Assembly: GCF_010015445.1 (NCBI RefSeq)
Contig: NC_053123.1
Location: 5,732,148 to 5,796,147, forward strand
Reading direction: 5' to 3'
Source: Perca fluviatilis
Taxonomy: Eukaryota; Chordata; Actinopteri; Perciformes; Percidae
Length of the DNA: 64,000 nt
Shown one piece after another: positions 12,210 to 24,454 of this stretch. How positions within the stretch are numbered: position 1 is the first letter of the stretch; every line of letters starts with the position of its first letter. A model generated the notes under the pieces. The model saw only the letters and a program-made list of their open reading frames with translations, did not search any database and was not told where the DNA came from. The position numbers and the translations under genes are program-made.

Positions 12210-12718
12210 CAGTAATTCCCAACCAGGGGTACGTGTACCCAAGGGGGTACTTCTGCAGTTACCAGGGGGTACGTGGAATGAGCATAGAGTAGCTCAACTA
12301 ATTTGAAGAGAAGGAAATTATGATTTAATTGAAAGATGATATTAACAGTAACACCTGAACAATGTTGCAGTTATGTTAAGTGCCTGAAATTTAGTTAGCA
12401 AGCTTAAACAGGTAGCTAAAAGCATATGGCGAAATAGTGGAAATCAAAAGCTAAAAGTTATGACTAAGCTGCTGAAATAGCTAGCATAAAGTAGTGATCA
12501 AACGGTAGAAATAGTTCGCTGAAAGTAATGGTTAAACAGTAGAAATATTTAACTAAAAGTTGGCATAAGTGGTTGAAATGATTAACTAAAAGTAATGACT
12601 AAACTGTTGAAATAATTGGCTAAAAGTAATGGATGAACGTTTGAAACTACAGTAGTACGAATGAGTTCATCTGACAGGACCGTGGGGGGCCTTGGACCAA
12701 AAAGGTTGGGAACCACTG
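12210..12718. mobile_element. hAT-type MITE with perfect 8-bp target duplication
   Basis: The left terminus CAGTAATTCCCAACC is matched by GGTTGGGAACCACTG on the right. The octamer CTCTAACC occurs immediately outside both ends (12202-12209 and 12719-12726), the expected hAT target-site duplication. The interior is a degenerate tandem array: about eight units of 33-34 bp of the type GAAATGATTAACTAAAAGTAAT. It encodes no protein. A disrupted second copy begins at 23078. Confidence 0.92.
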
Positions 12719-12726
12719 CTCTAACC

Positions 12727-14690
12727 CACAAGTTATCTCGCACATTTTCCATCTTTCCTGCCCAAGTTGCTTCCCATTGTGTGTTAACACAGATATATTA
12801 TGACAAATCTTTCTACAGTATATCTGATAGTATTGATTGTGGTTAATTAATAATACATTCATTAGAACTTAATGCTATAAATACCGTATGGAGAGAAGCA
12901 CAGCAAGCATGAGAGCTTTGTGTGATGGAGAAGAATTTGCTGGGCATGTGGATACACCTAACATACCACAAACCTAAAGGGTCCAAGTACAATTATGAAG
13001 GAGACTGTGTGCAATACAGTAAGAGTGTATTTTCATAGTCCCTAGAACCTGATACATGAAGTTTTCCAACAAGTCGATATCGGTGGTTTATTCCTACCCT
13101 CTAATACGACCCACAGGAGCGTTTCATAAATTAGTGCCCCTAGAGGTGGCCGGAAATACCACCTCACGTCTTAACCAGAGAACCTAACAGTCGCGGTACG
13201 TGACGTAGCTCCGTTTGTTCTGTAAAGTTAAAATAAAATCTCGCTGTTTACTTTTATTTTCAAACCGGACACCGACCCCGATATCCAGGGTGAAAGTCCT
13301 GTGTTTGTTTGACCTACCCACCACCCTAACCTGCCTCTCGTCACCCTACTTCTCGCTTTGCTGCTTCCGTCATATAACTACTACGGTCACTATAGGGCGC
13401 TGTCACTACAAATGTAAATATAGGTCGTAATTGCTGCTTGAACAAACAACTTTAGCGGGTGTTTTTTGGGGGAAGACAGAGTTGACAGCACTAGATATCA
13501 TAGTGATAAGGAAGTTCATATGTAATGACGTTTTATTTTATCCCTTTGTGATGATTCCCAATACCTAAACTTATCACACCTACATGAGAGGAGAACTCCT
13601 TCTTGAATTTGTAACTTTTATGGAGTTCTTATTGGGTTTGTAGCAGCTTGCAGCAATGCTAAACACGGTGTATCCGTCGAGGAATGCTAATTAGTAAAGG
13701 TTGTTGAAACATCCATTATCTATCCAACAACCATCCAACCATTTCAGTGCTTAGGCCCTGAGGCAGCAGCTGTCATACCATGTATAGTCTATCATTACCT
13801 TAACATCATTTTGACACGGCCGTGTGTCTCACAGATGGAATTTGAATTATAATTTTTCTTCATTCTTTTAGAAGTTGACAAAAACCTGGACTGGAGCTTA
13901 CAGCTCTTTCAGGGGATTGTAATTGGGAAATAAATGGTCACGGTAAATCACGGTAAAGTTATACAAATGAAATAGACTTGGTTTATCAGATGCTTATTTA
14001 TTTAAATGTATTTCTACTCAGTACTGAATAACAGGAACTGAGATACCATTATTTGCTGGGAATTCTCCCCAAAATGAAATCCCTGCTCCCGAAGAAAAAA
14101 ACTGGCGGCATCCCAAGACGTTCATTATGTCCATGTTTGTGTGTTTGCCTGTGTATTTACATGCTGTAGGCTATTTTATTGCATTCAATTGCAGCTATTT
14201 CCTCCAGACACTTACCATTACTTATCAAAACTATTGAGGCGATTTAACAAGTAACCTTAATCAGTCATGGCATATCTCTGCATTTAACGGATACAACAGT
14301 ATCGACTGGATAACATTACAACTTACAAAACCAACGCTCCCGTTCCTCAAACCAATGAAACAACACTAAAATGACATTTGACAGACTATCATTTTCTGAA
14401 CTGGTAAAATAATATTCTTATAGAGCATAAAAACATCCTGTATGGCTGGTTGTTCCATGTCAAAGTTAATGTCTTTAAAAAGGTGGGTGTATCAAACCTT
14501 AAAACTGTGTGTCAATAGTGGTTTCTTTCTGTCCTCAATATCTCTTTAACCTGTTATTTTTTTTAGTATTCACAATAATAACTGTACCAAAAAAAAATCC
14601 ATAGGAGTCAAGTGAGTGCTCTTGACAGCCTAACAGGGTGATGCTTGGTTGAGATTGGTTTGCTTGGTTGAAGCTGTGTATTCAAGCCAG

Positions 14691-14692
<2 letters not shown>
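12727..14692. other. No gene seen; a short dispersed-repeat fragment at about 13285-13345
   Basis: The segment 13285-13345 (GGGTGAAAGTCCTGTGTTTG through CCACCCTAACCTGCCTC) is shared with 34307-34352 and, in part, with 37695-37765 (minus) and 39845-39902. It belongs to a short dispersed family of unknown class. The remainder appears unique and AT-rich, with only short chance frames. Confidence 0.5.

Positions 14693-14780
<88 letters not shown>
14693..14780 (+). repeat. (CA)44 microsatellite
   Basis: An uninterrupted 88-bp CA dinucleotide run, long enough to be highly polymorphic. Confidence 0.98.
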
Positions 14781-14783
<3 letters not shown>

Positions 14784-15787
14784 CAGCTTAGATCATTTGA
14801 CTTGAGCTAAACTGAGACAAATCCAAAATTCATGTCTTGCCTCCAGGAACACCTTGTGCCCTGCATTCCCCGAAAGCCACTGGAAGACAGACCAAACAAT
14901 GACTGACATGTCTCCACTGCTCTAGTGCTGTCGGCTGAGAGCGACACCATTGGAGAATATTAATAGAAATACCTGTGGTTGATGAGTGATGTCCAACCCT
15001 CCCTTGCTTATTCTTCTCTGTCATGCACTGCCTCTTCTGTCTGCCATGGGCACATAGCTGCTCAGGAGATACCTGGGACACAGTTGTAAACACAAAGGTT
15101 GCTCTCTCCTTCTCTCCCTCTCTTAATTGTTGATACTGAGAAAAAAAAAGAGGAAGGTTTCTTAGGTGTGTCATCAATGCAGCCTTATAACAACACACGC
15201 ACACTGCTGTAACAGAAATATGTAACAGCTTTTTCATGTCTTAAGTGCAGCTGCAAAGGTTGACTTACCAACCAGAAACGTGGTCACACATATCTTTTTT
15301 TTACTCATTACCAAAGTAAAAAGATGTAATACTTAAAACTATAATACATAGTTTATTGTGTCAAAATGAAACAGTCCTGGTATACATTCTATATATTGTA
15401 TATGTATTCCACACACACTGACTTAAAGGGATAGGGCTGGCATTATTTTTGTCAACAAATCCAATGAAAAGAACAAGAATTTCTTAAGCTAGGTCTATGG
15501 TTTAACATATCATATTACACAATAATGTGTTTGTCAGTCAGCAATATTCCATACCATATGGTTATTATTTTGTTTACACCTACATTCTTCATTTTCTTCA
15601 GCTTCCATTAATGATTAATGACTGATGATGATGTGTTAGACCACTATGCTGTTTTAAGCTTAATATGGTATTACCTTTAATAATGCTGAGTGTTAATTTA
15701 TTTAATCACCATGCAATATTTTTATTTTCCTTTTTGCAACATTATTTTCGACAACAGCAGATCTGGATGCGAGGATCAATGTTGTGT
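14781..15787. other. No recognised feature
   Basis: The 135-codon minus-strand frame at 14830-15237 has no family motif, no recognisable splice context and ordinary composition. I treat it as chance. Confidence 0.55.
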
Positions 15788-16197
15788 TAGTGTTGCCAGA
15801 CCTTCCTCCACAGTGCCGCGGAGGAGGGTCTGGCTAGTCCACACAACATTTTCCGGGATGGGAGAAAAACGTGCTCTGGTTTATTGGCATTTCTTTAAAC
15901 CAATCACAATCGTCCTGGGTGGTGCTAAGCGCCGAGCGGAGCCACGGTGCCTCTGCAAAATAGCCTCTGGAAGGAACTTGTTTTGGTGGAACGTGTACGT
16001 TCAAAAGTTGTTTTAGTCGTGCAACAGAAAACTCAGATTGGACAGATAGTCTAGCTAGCTGTCTGGATTTACCCTGCAGAGATCTGAGGAGCAGTTAACC
16101 ATAGTCCTCACAAATCCGGCCGAAATGAAAGACTTTGGGCGGAATCTCCGGCGACAACGGAGCAATCCCGGAAGTGGAACGTTGTGGATATAGACTA
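15788..16197 (+). mobile_element. MITE family A, copy 1
   Basis: It begins TAGTGTTGCCAGACCTTCC and ends GTGGATATAGACTA. It shares a core (TTATTGGCATTTCTTTAAAC, AAATAGCCTCTGGAAGGAAC, GATTGGACAGATAGTCTAG) with 30130-30413 on the same strand and with 20508-20866 on the other. It has no coding capacity: the 108-codon frame across it is chance. The class is not settled. Ends of the form TAGT/ACTA could mean a TA target, but no duplication is clear. Confidence 0.75.
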
Positions 16198-17645
16198 ATG
16201 CTGTGTGAACCAGGAGCTACTCGAATAATAGCACAAGTGGCTATAGTGAACCCTTTGACACCTAAAACAATTACAATATCGGTAATAAATATCCAATTAA
16301 TAATTCATAGCTATCCTTGTTTTTTCATTCCTACTCAGGATCCTTACAACTTAATTGGCATCACATTTTGAAGAGAATAACAGTGTGCGTTAGAATTACA
16401 TATGTGTGTTAAAATGTGTGTTTAAGTAAGCATGCCCTCAAACCTGATTTAAAACCAACTTGCAATTAGCTGGTCACTCACTGAGAACACTGCGGGACTA
16501 TATAAAGTCAGTCTGGGAGTCAATATAGATTATTATTATTATTATTAATGGGGGTTGCTAACTTACAGGCACTATACGAGCTGACCTCATGCAATAAATC
16601 ATTGGGTAGTCTTTGCAAACCAAACCAAATGCCAAGAATGATTTGCAGCAGCTACTTGATCCAGGTCTGAAAAGAACTTGCTGGTGTAGAAAGGACATGT
16701 CATCACCTACAGTTACTGAATTAATTTGAGAAGGACGCCAGGAGTGATGTTTGGGGTGGTGATTTGTAGTTGTGTTGAGCATTAAACCATTACAACATCA
16801 GCCAATGTTGAGTGCAGAGTGTCCGTCTACATGAAAACACAACTTGAAAAACGTTACCTGCTGCCATGTGATGCAGTTCTTTGATGGCACATCCTTCTGT
16901 GTCTCTTCCCACACGCCATTTCCACCTTTCCATGTGGCTCATCCGGAGGTGACAGCACTTTTTAGCTGCAATGCAATAGTGGGACTATTTATCTGAAGTA
17001 AGAAAGCAGAACATAAATGAAATGACTAAAGACTGGGCTATACATAACACTACAATAAATTGAGCTTATTGAATACATAGAAGCTTGGTCCAAATGCAAC
17101 GTGATAAAGAGAGAGAGAGAGAGAAAGCTACCCTAGTCTACAGCAGAGCTTTAAAAAAAACAATCAGGCTCTAATCGAGGCCTTCGCCATTCAAAATGTC
17201 TCTAGTCCCACTTAAGAGCATTCCTGAGAGAACATTCCACATCATCCACATACCTAATGATAACAAATAGCCTGTTATTACACACATATAAAGACACTAA
17301 TGATCTGTCAAGGAGTAGACAGACATGCAATTAAATTTGCTGCCTAGCATTTTACTGCAGGCACAGCAGACAGTGTGGTCGTAGTCCCGGGCTATCCAGT
17401 CTCCACAGGGGCGCTGCCGTGTTTCCTCTCACTGAACCATGTCGGTGGTTAGCCTTTAAATGCCGCTACGGCAACAAGAGTGGCGCAAACCTGATGCTGA
17501 TATTCTAGCTGGTTAACAAGATCGTAATTAGTGATGGTTTATGTATTGAGAAGAGGGAGTCAGCGGGTCATTAGTAATGATAGGAAGGAAAGTGATACAG
17601 AGATGCGGGGAGTGGCACGCAGAGGACGGTTGTGTGCACATCTGT
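16198..17645. other. No gene seen; short ATT run at about 16529-16548 and GA run near 17108
   Basis: AT-rich unique sequence. A run of six to seven ATT units and a short GAGA run are the only low-complexity features. Confidence 0.5.
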
Positions 17646-17935
17646 AGAGTAAATATGAAACTAAAGCCAGAAGGTAGTTAGCTTAGCTTAGCACAAAGTC
17701 TGGATAGAGCTATCTTGGGTCCCACCGGGGGAACAGAATCTGCCTACCAGAGCCTCAAAAGCTCACTAAGTACAATACCTAACGCGTAAAAACAAAAGGT
17801 TATGGTTTCACGTGAAGTTATGTGGCAGGCTATTGTTTCCAGTCTTTATGCTAAGCTAAGCTAGCTGGTTGCTGGCTGTAGCTTCTTATTTATTGTCAGC
17901 AAGAAAGTGAATGTGAATTTCAGTTTGACTCGTAA
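17646..17935. repeat. Dispersed repeat family C, copy 1
   Basis: TTAGTTAGCTTAGCTTAGCA at the left and ATGCTAAGCTAAGCTAGC at the right form imperfect inverted repeats around a core. The core AAAAGCTCACTAAGTACAAT and the GGTTATGG-TTTCACG-TGAAGTTATGTGGCAGGCTA block correspond to 59020-59160 and 59630-59680 in the nested copy. It is a common teleost foldback-like repeat with no coding capacity. Confidence 0.6.
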
Positions 17936-19031
17936 TTGGGTTTAAACAATGTTTATTGGGTCCCAAATATGGGAACTGGATCTTTGGCTGGTGTTGCTCT
18001 ACACTAAACATAAAAACCTATATTACAATACAATGCATGTGCATTTGTTATTGTCAGTGACTACAGCTCAGATCTTTAGCTTTAGGCCTGACCTACCCTT
18101 TACCTCACGCTGTATAACCAGACAGGCTGTGATGTGGCCATTGTTTCGTTTGCTTCTTTATAACAGTACCCTATAAAAGCTTGGGTGACACAAAAACTGA
18201 ATAGCCACAGTGCTTTCTGACAGCACCAGCCTTTGTCCGGGTGAGAAAAGTTTAAGATCCCTAAGGATGGAGCCTCTTGGCCTCATAGTCTATGCCTCTG
18301 TACGTGACAGACATGCCGGGCCAAAGGGCCAGTGGAGACAGACACTGCTGAGAAAGAAAGGTGAGAGCTGGAACGAGGTAGAGCGATGACAGATTGGGAA
18401 ATGAGGACATAGGAGAGACAGACTGGAACTGAATTCTTTAAGTCAGAGCAATTGCATGTACTCTCTAAAAAACCAAAAAATTCACTCGTATGCAGGATGC
18501 ACACACCCCCTTGGCATAGCTTTATTTTAGCATCTTAGACTCGCGTACCGAAAGACCCTGTCATGCCCCTAACCTATGAGCACCCACATCTATAATTAGC
18601 TTAACGGCACACCTACTTACCACCCACGTAACAAGAACAAATGATCCAGCATAATTGCACATTGGACATGTTCAAACAAAGACCTCCGGGTACTTTTCTC
18701 ATGAGGTAGAGCATTTCTATACCTAAAGGAAAGCAAAAGTTACAAAAGGCAAAGCAGCGGACCAACTGGACATACCCTGCCTTGCAGATACAGGTACTGG
18801 GAGGGGGGAGACAAGAGTGAAACTAAAGGCACCAGACGTAATTATAATGAGGTGAGAAAGACCAGAGCAGAGATGGAGACAAGTAAAAGCTAGGCGGGGA
18901 AGCGAAAGAGAAGCCAGAAATGAAACTGAAAAGGAGGAGCAGGTGATTTAACGATAGCGTATAAAAACAAACATTAATTCCTCAAATTAAAGATAGCAGC
19001 CTACATTAGAATCCCCTTATTTAAAGTCACA

Positions 19032-19034
<3 letters not shown>
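17936..19034. other. No recognised feature
   Basis: Only short chance frames. No repeat was recognised by eye. Confidence 0.5.

Positions 19035-19102
<68 letters not shown>
19035..19102. repeat. (TA)34 microsatellite
   Basis: A perfect 68-bp TA run. The Tyr-Ile repeat frames predicted across it are artefacts of this run. Confidence 0.98.
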
Positions 19103-19107
<5 letters not shown>

Positions 19108-20507
19108 AGGGGCAATCCAGTACAGTATTTATGAAGAATTTGTATTGTGACTGAACAGAAATAATACATTTTAGCTGAAGGCACATTTCCATTCCAATTG
19201 TTGCATTGACCTTTTTTTTTATGCAATCAATTACAAGGCCACACACAAGAAAGACATTATTAAATCTTGCAAGAGGTGACTTTTGCCCCGAACCCCCCCC
19301 CCCTCGATGGAAACGTGAGTGAGAGTAGAGAAGTGCCGAGAACGGTTTCTTGTGTTGGAGTACAGAAAGCGTAGTTTAGTGTTATCTGATAGACTATTAA
19401 CACTGGGTCTTTACCTTTTTGTGTGTAAGTGACTGATGGGACAACAATCTTTGAAATTGGTCCAGTATTAAGCGAGAAAAGAAGTGGCCAGCAGCTGCAG
19501 ACTGAACTGCGATGTAACCCTATAGGGCAAATGTGCATCGTCAATTTTGTCCACCAAAAGTGCAGTTTTTGCCACTGACAGGCAGGTTGTTATTATAACA
19601 TCATGGAAAGCATCCCTATGGACATAGGCATTTTTAAAACCTCTTTAAGACCTTTTTGTTTAGCCAGAAACAGCTTGAGATTGCTAGCGCTAAACCCACC
19701 AGACTCCATTTAAAAAAACTATACTTTTAGCGTGTGTAGAGCCAACATATTTTCATATGTAAACCGGTAAACTGTGTGTTTATTTGAACCAAAATTAGAT
19801 TTGTGATGGTTGGAAAAGTGGAAAGATGACCCAAAACGGCTTTTCAAAGTTTTATTTTGTTTCTGTCAACTTTGAATGAAGTGTGTTTTACGATGCTTGA
19901 ATTACTGTTTATTTACATGGAGGCTGGTGGGATTAGAGAACGCAATTTCGCTGCTGTTTATATGTTTAAAAAAAGGATCTTACTCTTTAACCGGAAGGTC
20001 GACCTCCTTAGAAATCCTTTCCATAATGTTGTCAGACACTTAGAATATTAATCTGAGCCTGTCAGATTTTTGTTTCCATCAGTCACTTAGACACAAAAAC
20101 ATAGGAAAATAGGGTCCAGGTTGAAAAAAACCAAAGTAACCCCTTAAACCCACACTTAAATATATACGTCATGAAAATAGCAAATACTCAGCACCTTGAC
20201 AACTATTATTTCATCGATTATTTCATCCACTCTTAAAGGCAAAACTAAAACCCATTATATGAACACATTCTGTAGTAGATTCGGTTGGAGTTGGAAAAGG
20301 AGGCTGTGTTGATGCATGTCCTGTGGCAGCCATCATAGCCAATGTCCAATGTTATTGTTAAGTACCACTGCAGGCTGTGGTGAGCTCTCTAACAAAGTGG
20401 AAAGTAAGGGTGTGGAGGGAAAAGTGGTGAATGTTTTGCCCAATAGATCCTTGCATAATACTTTGGCAGTTATCATAATTTTCATAATGTTTTGTTATTT
20501 CTGAAAG
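19103..20507. other. No gene seen; C11 run at 19293-19303
   Basis: Unique-looking sequence with an 11-base C homopolymer. Small frames lack motifs. Confidence 0.5.
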
Positions 20508-20866
20508 TAATCTATATCGACGACATTTCATTTCCGGGATTGTTTTCCGGTGCCAACAGAAATTCCGCCAGATGTCCCTCATATCGGCCGGATGTCCCGT
20601 CTCCTTCCTCTTTCTTTGTGTTGGCGTTCCAAACTCGACTAAAACAACGTTTGAACGTACACACGTTCCACCGAAACAAGTTCCTTCCCGAGGCTGTTTT
20701 GCAGCGGCATCGTGGCTCCGTTCGGCTCTTAGCACCGCCCAAGACGATTGTGATTGGTTTAAAGAAATGCCAATAAACCAGAGCACATTTTTCCCCGGAA
20801 TGCTGTGTGAACTAGCCAGACCCTCCTCGGCAGCGCTGTGGAGGAAGGTCTTGCAATGCGAGACTA
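20508..20866 (-). mobile_element. MITE family A, copy 2
   Basis: Reverse-strand copy of the family at 15788-16197. On the minus strand it begins TAGTCTCGCATTGCAAGACC and ends GATATAGATTA. The central block matches the other copies, with an internal stretch (about 20550-20640) that differs from copy 1. The overlapping 142-codon and 123-codon frames on either strand fall in this element and are not genes. Confidence 0.75.
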
Positions 20867-23077
20867 CTTTAAAAGTAACTTTATTTAACTTTACTTCAGG
20901 TCTGTGTCATCAACATGCAAATGCACTAGCTACTCCTGTTTGAGTAACATTTGCTAAAAACTACAATTCCAGCAGCTGTAGGAAATGACTGAGCTTTTAA
21001 GCTAAAAAAAACTATTTATTTGTGACCTGTTGTTGAAGATTTATGTCTTGAGAAAAAAACGGATTGGCTTAAGTGCCACAGACAGGGTCGGAAAGTCTTT
21101 AAGCGATGGAAGAGTGTTTTCTTAATGGGATTTGTTGAACAATATAGAATAAGACCAGCTTTATCCTTGAACTGACAGGCGTGCGATTGCTTTTTGCTCT
21201 GGCTAATTCTTCTCTTTTGACTTTCTGGCAGCAAACGCGGCTTTCACGATACCAGTGACAAAACCCAGTATGACAACGGAGTGCCTCCGATTCACATAAT
21301 GGTGATACGTTTTCACCCTCGCTCCTCACAGTTAAAGGCCAATACAAGGTAAGCTGCTGTGCACTTACATTGTAAACCCATTCAGAGCGAAATGCCACAG
21401 AGAGTTAAGATAATGACATTTAAGCCGGGGTCATTATATTCAGGAAGTTGTAACATATTACATCTGCCCCTGGTCACATCATCAGCCTCTATGTGCTCTC
21501 TGTCAGTGACATCTGTTACTAATGCTGAGCAAGCATGTGGGAAACGTTGATGAAACCGAAAGATTTGGATTCATTCAAAAAATAAAACAGCCAACATCTC
21601 TAATTGGCTCTTAAGATGGTTAAATCTCCTGACAGAAATCACGCTGACGTATCGGAAAAATCTCCATCGTGCCACAGTCGACTCTTGGCAGAGTCCCGGT
21701 TTGCATGCTTAGCTTGGACGCAGTTCATCCACCCTGCTACAATCTGATTGTGCAACCATATTTGTCAAAGGCGGGGGGGGTTCTTGTGTCCAGAGCCAAT
21801 GATAACACAGCTAACGTATTACATACAAAGCCATTGGATGGAATTTCTGGCCCTGTTGACTGTGGTTGCTAAGTGACAATCTCTCATCTTGCTCGGCGTT
21901 TATCAAAAGATGTAACTAGAATATGACCCGAGTTCATAGGCTGACTGCAGTGCAGTACTAACCAGTAGAGCTAAACAACACGCAAACAGGCTCCAGACAA
22001 TAAGAGGGGTCCAGTCGTGGCCCCCGCAGTGCCCGGCCTGCTGAAAGGACGGCCTCAAACGCAGTAAATATTGACTTTGCTAAGCCACTGTTTACCTTTT
22101 GAGGCTTCTCGGAGAAACTGCAAGGCGATCCATGTTTGATTCGAGCCAATTTCACTGTTTTTTTTGTTGTCTTTTTTAGAAATGTAGTGTAACATTGTAA
22201 AAACTCTGTGTATTTTTGAGTGTTTGTATGAAGTGTTCCTCCCAACAAAGCTTTAATTGCACTGTGCAGGAGTAATTTTGGACATGCAAAGACTGCAATC
22301 TGCACGCTTAGGATGTTGAATGCAGGGAGAGACAGTTTCCATTGTGCCTCTCTCAGTGTAAACCCAGACTTACACAGTGGCTGACGCCTGACCCCCCTTC
22401 ACCCCCCCCCCCAGCCCCCCTTTTTGTATAAACTCAATCCAGAACAGATAGCGGGTGGCCTGCCAAACGCCAGCTCAGCATTATTATCCTAATGTCTGCT
22501 GTTCAGATGCTGGTATGTTGCACATATACGCTACAATGACAACATTACATCAGAACCTTTTTTTTTTTTTTTATTTCTTTTTTTTTTTCCATCATTCGAC
22601 TTTTTAAGGTGGAGCAACTACTTAGTTTGAATCATGGTAAGAGACTAAGCTTTTCCAGTCAGGGAATGTCCTTTTTTAGTACGTCTTCCTTTTCAAAGTT
22701 TGATAAACATGAACTAATGCCTTTGCACTCCAGTGACATTGTCTTGCCGTAGACACGGAAACATGTTCCTGAAAGCCACTGGCGTGCATTTAACTTCAAG
22801 GGCCATACCAAAAAAATGTTTTGCTGAGCATTATAAAAATAGTGGTGCAGTGATAAACACGCAGTGAACCCTGGTTGTTATTCGCCTGTCAAGTTGATCA
22901 AATACATACCTGGGCATGTGGAGATTTCAAAACATAAGTAGCAGTTCTAAGAACTGACTCTTGATGCTGTTTGATTGGTTCATTCCATCAGCATGCATGA
23001 GTACAGTGGCGGGTCCCTCACCCTTTGTGCTATTGCAAAACGGATTCATTGTCTTTGTATGTTTTATTGGTTTACAC
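20867..23077. other. No gene seen; homopolymer tracts at 22400-22425 and 22558-22588
   Basis: A C-rich tract and a T-rich tract are the only obvious low-complexity features. The 115-codon minus frame at 21958-22305 and the 99-codon frame at 21099-21398 show no recognisable motif. Confidence 0.5.
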
Positions 23078-23300
23078 CAGTGATTCCCAATCAGGGGTAC
23101 TTGTTCTCCGGGTGCGGGGGTACAGTACTTATATAGTTTCCAGGGGGTATGGGAAAAGACTGTAGGGTAGCTTAACTAATTTGAAAAAATAGAAATCATG
23201 ATTTGTTTAAAAGAATAATAAGCATTAAGTCAATTGAACACTACATGTTGCAGTTATATGTGTGTATATATATATATGAACACTACATGTTGCAGATATA

Positions 23301-23302
<2 letters not shown>

Positions 23303-23335
<33 letters not shown>
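23303..23335. repeat. (TA)n microsatellite
   Basis: Uninterrupted alternating TA run next to a nested SINE. A shorter TA run precedes it at 23267-23277. Confidence 0.9.
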
Positions 23336-23339
<4 letters not shown>

Positions 23340-23344
23340 TATAT

Positions 23345-23535
23345 TTTTTTTAAGGTTATTTTTTTGGGGGCTTTTCCATTTATTTGCTAGTGACAGTGGA
23401 TAGACAGGAAAGGTAAGAGAGAGATGGTGGATGACACGCAGCAAAGTGCCGCAGGTAGGACTCAAACCTGGGCCGCTGCAAAGGACTCAGCCTACATGGG
23501 GCGCACGGTCTTACTGGGTGAGCTAGAGGTCGTCC
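23345..23535 (-). mobile_element. tRNA-derived SINE
   Basis: Read on the minus strand, the head contains an A-box TAGCTCACCCAG (23514-23525) and a B-box GGTTTGAGTCC (23458-23468), spaced as in a tRNA-like RNA polymerase III promoter. The body continues TTTGCTGCGTGTCATCC and CTTTCCTGTCTATCC, shared with the SINE copies at 47922 and 62584. It is inserted inside a hAT MITE, so it is younger than that MITE. A clear target duplication was not found because the 3' flank is AT repeat. Confidence 0.85.
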
Positions 23536-23880
23536 TGTGTTGCACTTATTTAAGTGTGTGGAAATTAGTTAGCAAGCAAGCACCTAATGTTTAAACCTAA
23601 AAGTAATGCCTAAACAGTTCAAATGATTAGCTAAAAGTAATGAAGAAACAGTTATAATATGTAGCTAAATGTAATGTTAATGGATAAATTATTCAAACAT
23701 TCAGCTTCACTCCAATTAGTAGTAGCCTAGTAGCTTTGTATTAGTACAATTGCTGACCAAACCGACCTTAATATTGACCGTTTCAGTTTTAAGAAAGAAA
23801 TAACAAAATCCACTTTCATAAAATGAATAATGTTATACAGTTGGAGCATACATCGGAGTGGTCAACAAATACAACTTATA

Positions 23881-24451
23881 GCCGTTACACACCGACCAGA
23901 CGGCCGACCCTCGGCAGAAAAGCCGGTCGGACTGATCAGTCTCCCCGAGTTGGTCCAAAAAGTGCCACAGAACACACCAAAGAGACAGCAGGCGGCGCTA
24001 ATCTGTAATGTTGCCCAAAAAATGAAAACCGGCAGCTGATTGGAAGAACATGGGTTTGTTTTCTCTGGAAATTCAAAGCCAGACTGTCATGGCGGCTTGT
24101 TCAGAATACGATCTCATATTGTACTAAAATAGTTCACTGAAACGTGTTTCTGAAAACATTTTAAGCGAGAAATAGGCCGTGCAGTTGCTCAATCTGTCTT
24201 CATTTCAGATCGATAAAGGTCAGTTTAAAAGATTTTCGTCAGATTTTGAGAGACTCTAGTCACGCTCATTCCGCTCGCCATTTCCGGGTGAGTCCCGACT
24301 GCCCTGCCTCCGACTGAACATGTCAGGTTGGCCAATATGAACGCCGACGGCCCCCCAGACTCATGACGGCACGGGACACACCGAACAGACTCGAGTCACC
24401 GACCTCGCCAGACTGTCCCACGGCCGATTATCGGGTTAGTGTGTCTCGGGC
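23881..24451. mobile_element. TIR DNA element family D, copy 1 (Harbinger-like)
   Basis: The left end GCCGTTACACACCGACC and the complement of the right end GCCCGAGACACACTAACC are imperfect inverted repeats. TTA follows the right end (24452-24454), and a TTA lies two bases outside the left end (23876-23878). GACGGCCGACC near the left and GGCCGATTATCGG near the right extend the symmetry. The first 150 bp matches 59185-59440. The TTA flank suggests a PIF/Harbinger-type target, but it is not exact. Confidence 0.6.
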
Positions 24452-24454
24452 TTA

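Larger units (their letters stand above)
23078..23700. mobile_element. Second copy of the 12.2-kb hAT MITE family, interrupted by a SINE
   Basis: The left terminus CAGTGATTCCCAATCAGGGG matches the 12210 element, and the following blocks (GGTAGCTTAACTAATTTGAA, GAAATCATGATT, AACACTACATGTTGCAG) appear in the same order. The interior is interrupted by a TA tract and a SINE (about 23345-23535). It then resumes with GGAAATTAGTTAGCAAGCAAG and several TAGCTAAAAGTAATG units. The right terminus is not recognisable. AACACTACATGTTGCAG occurs twice around the first TA tract, a local duplication. Confidence 0.75.

Noticed and set aside
14830..15237. 135-codon minus-strand open frame
   Set aside because: No domain, signal peptide or exon context, and composition like the flanks.
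19017..19246. Tyr-Ile repeat proteins
   Set aside because: Translation of the (TA)34 microsatellite.
20358..20943. Overlapping frames of 94-142 codons on both strands
   Set aside because: They mostly cover a family A MITE whose other copies do not keep these frames.
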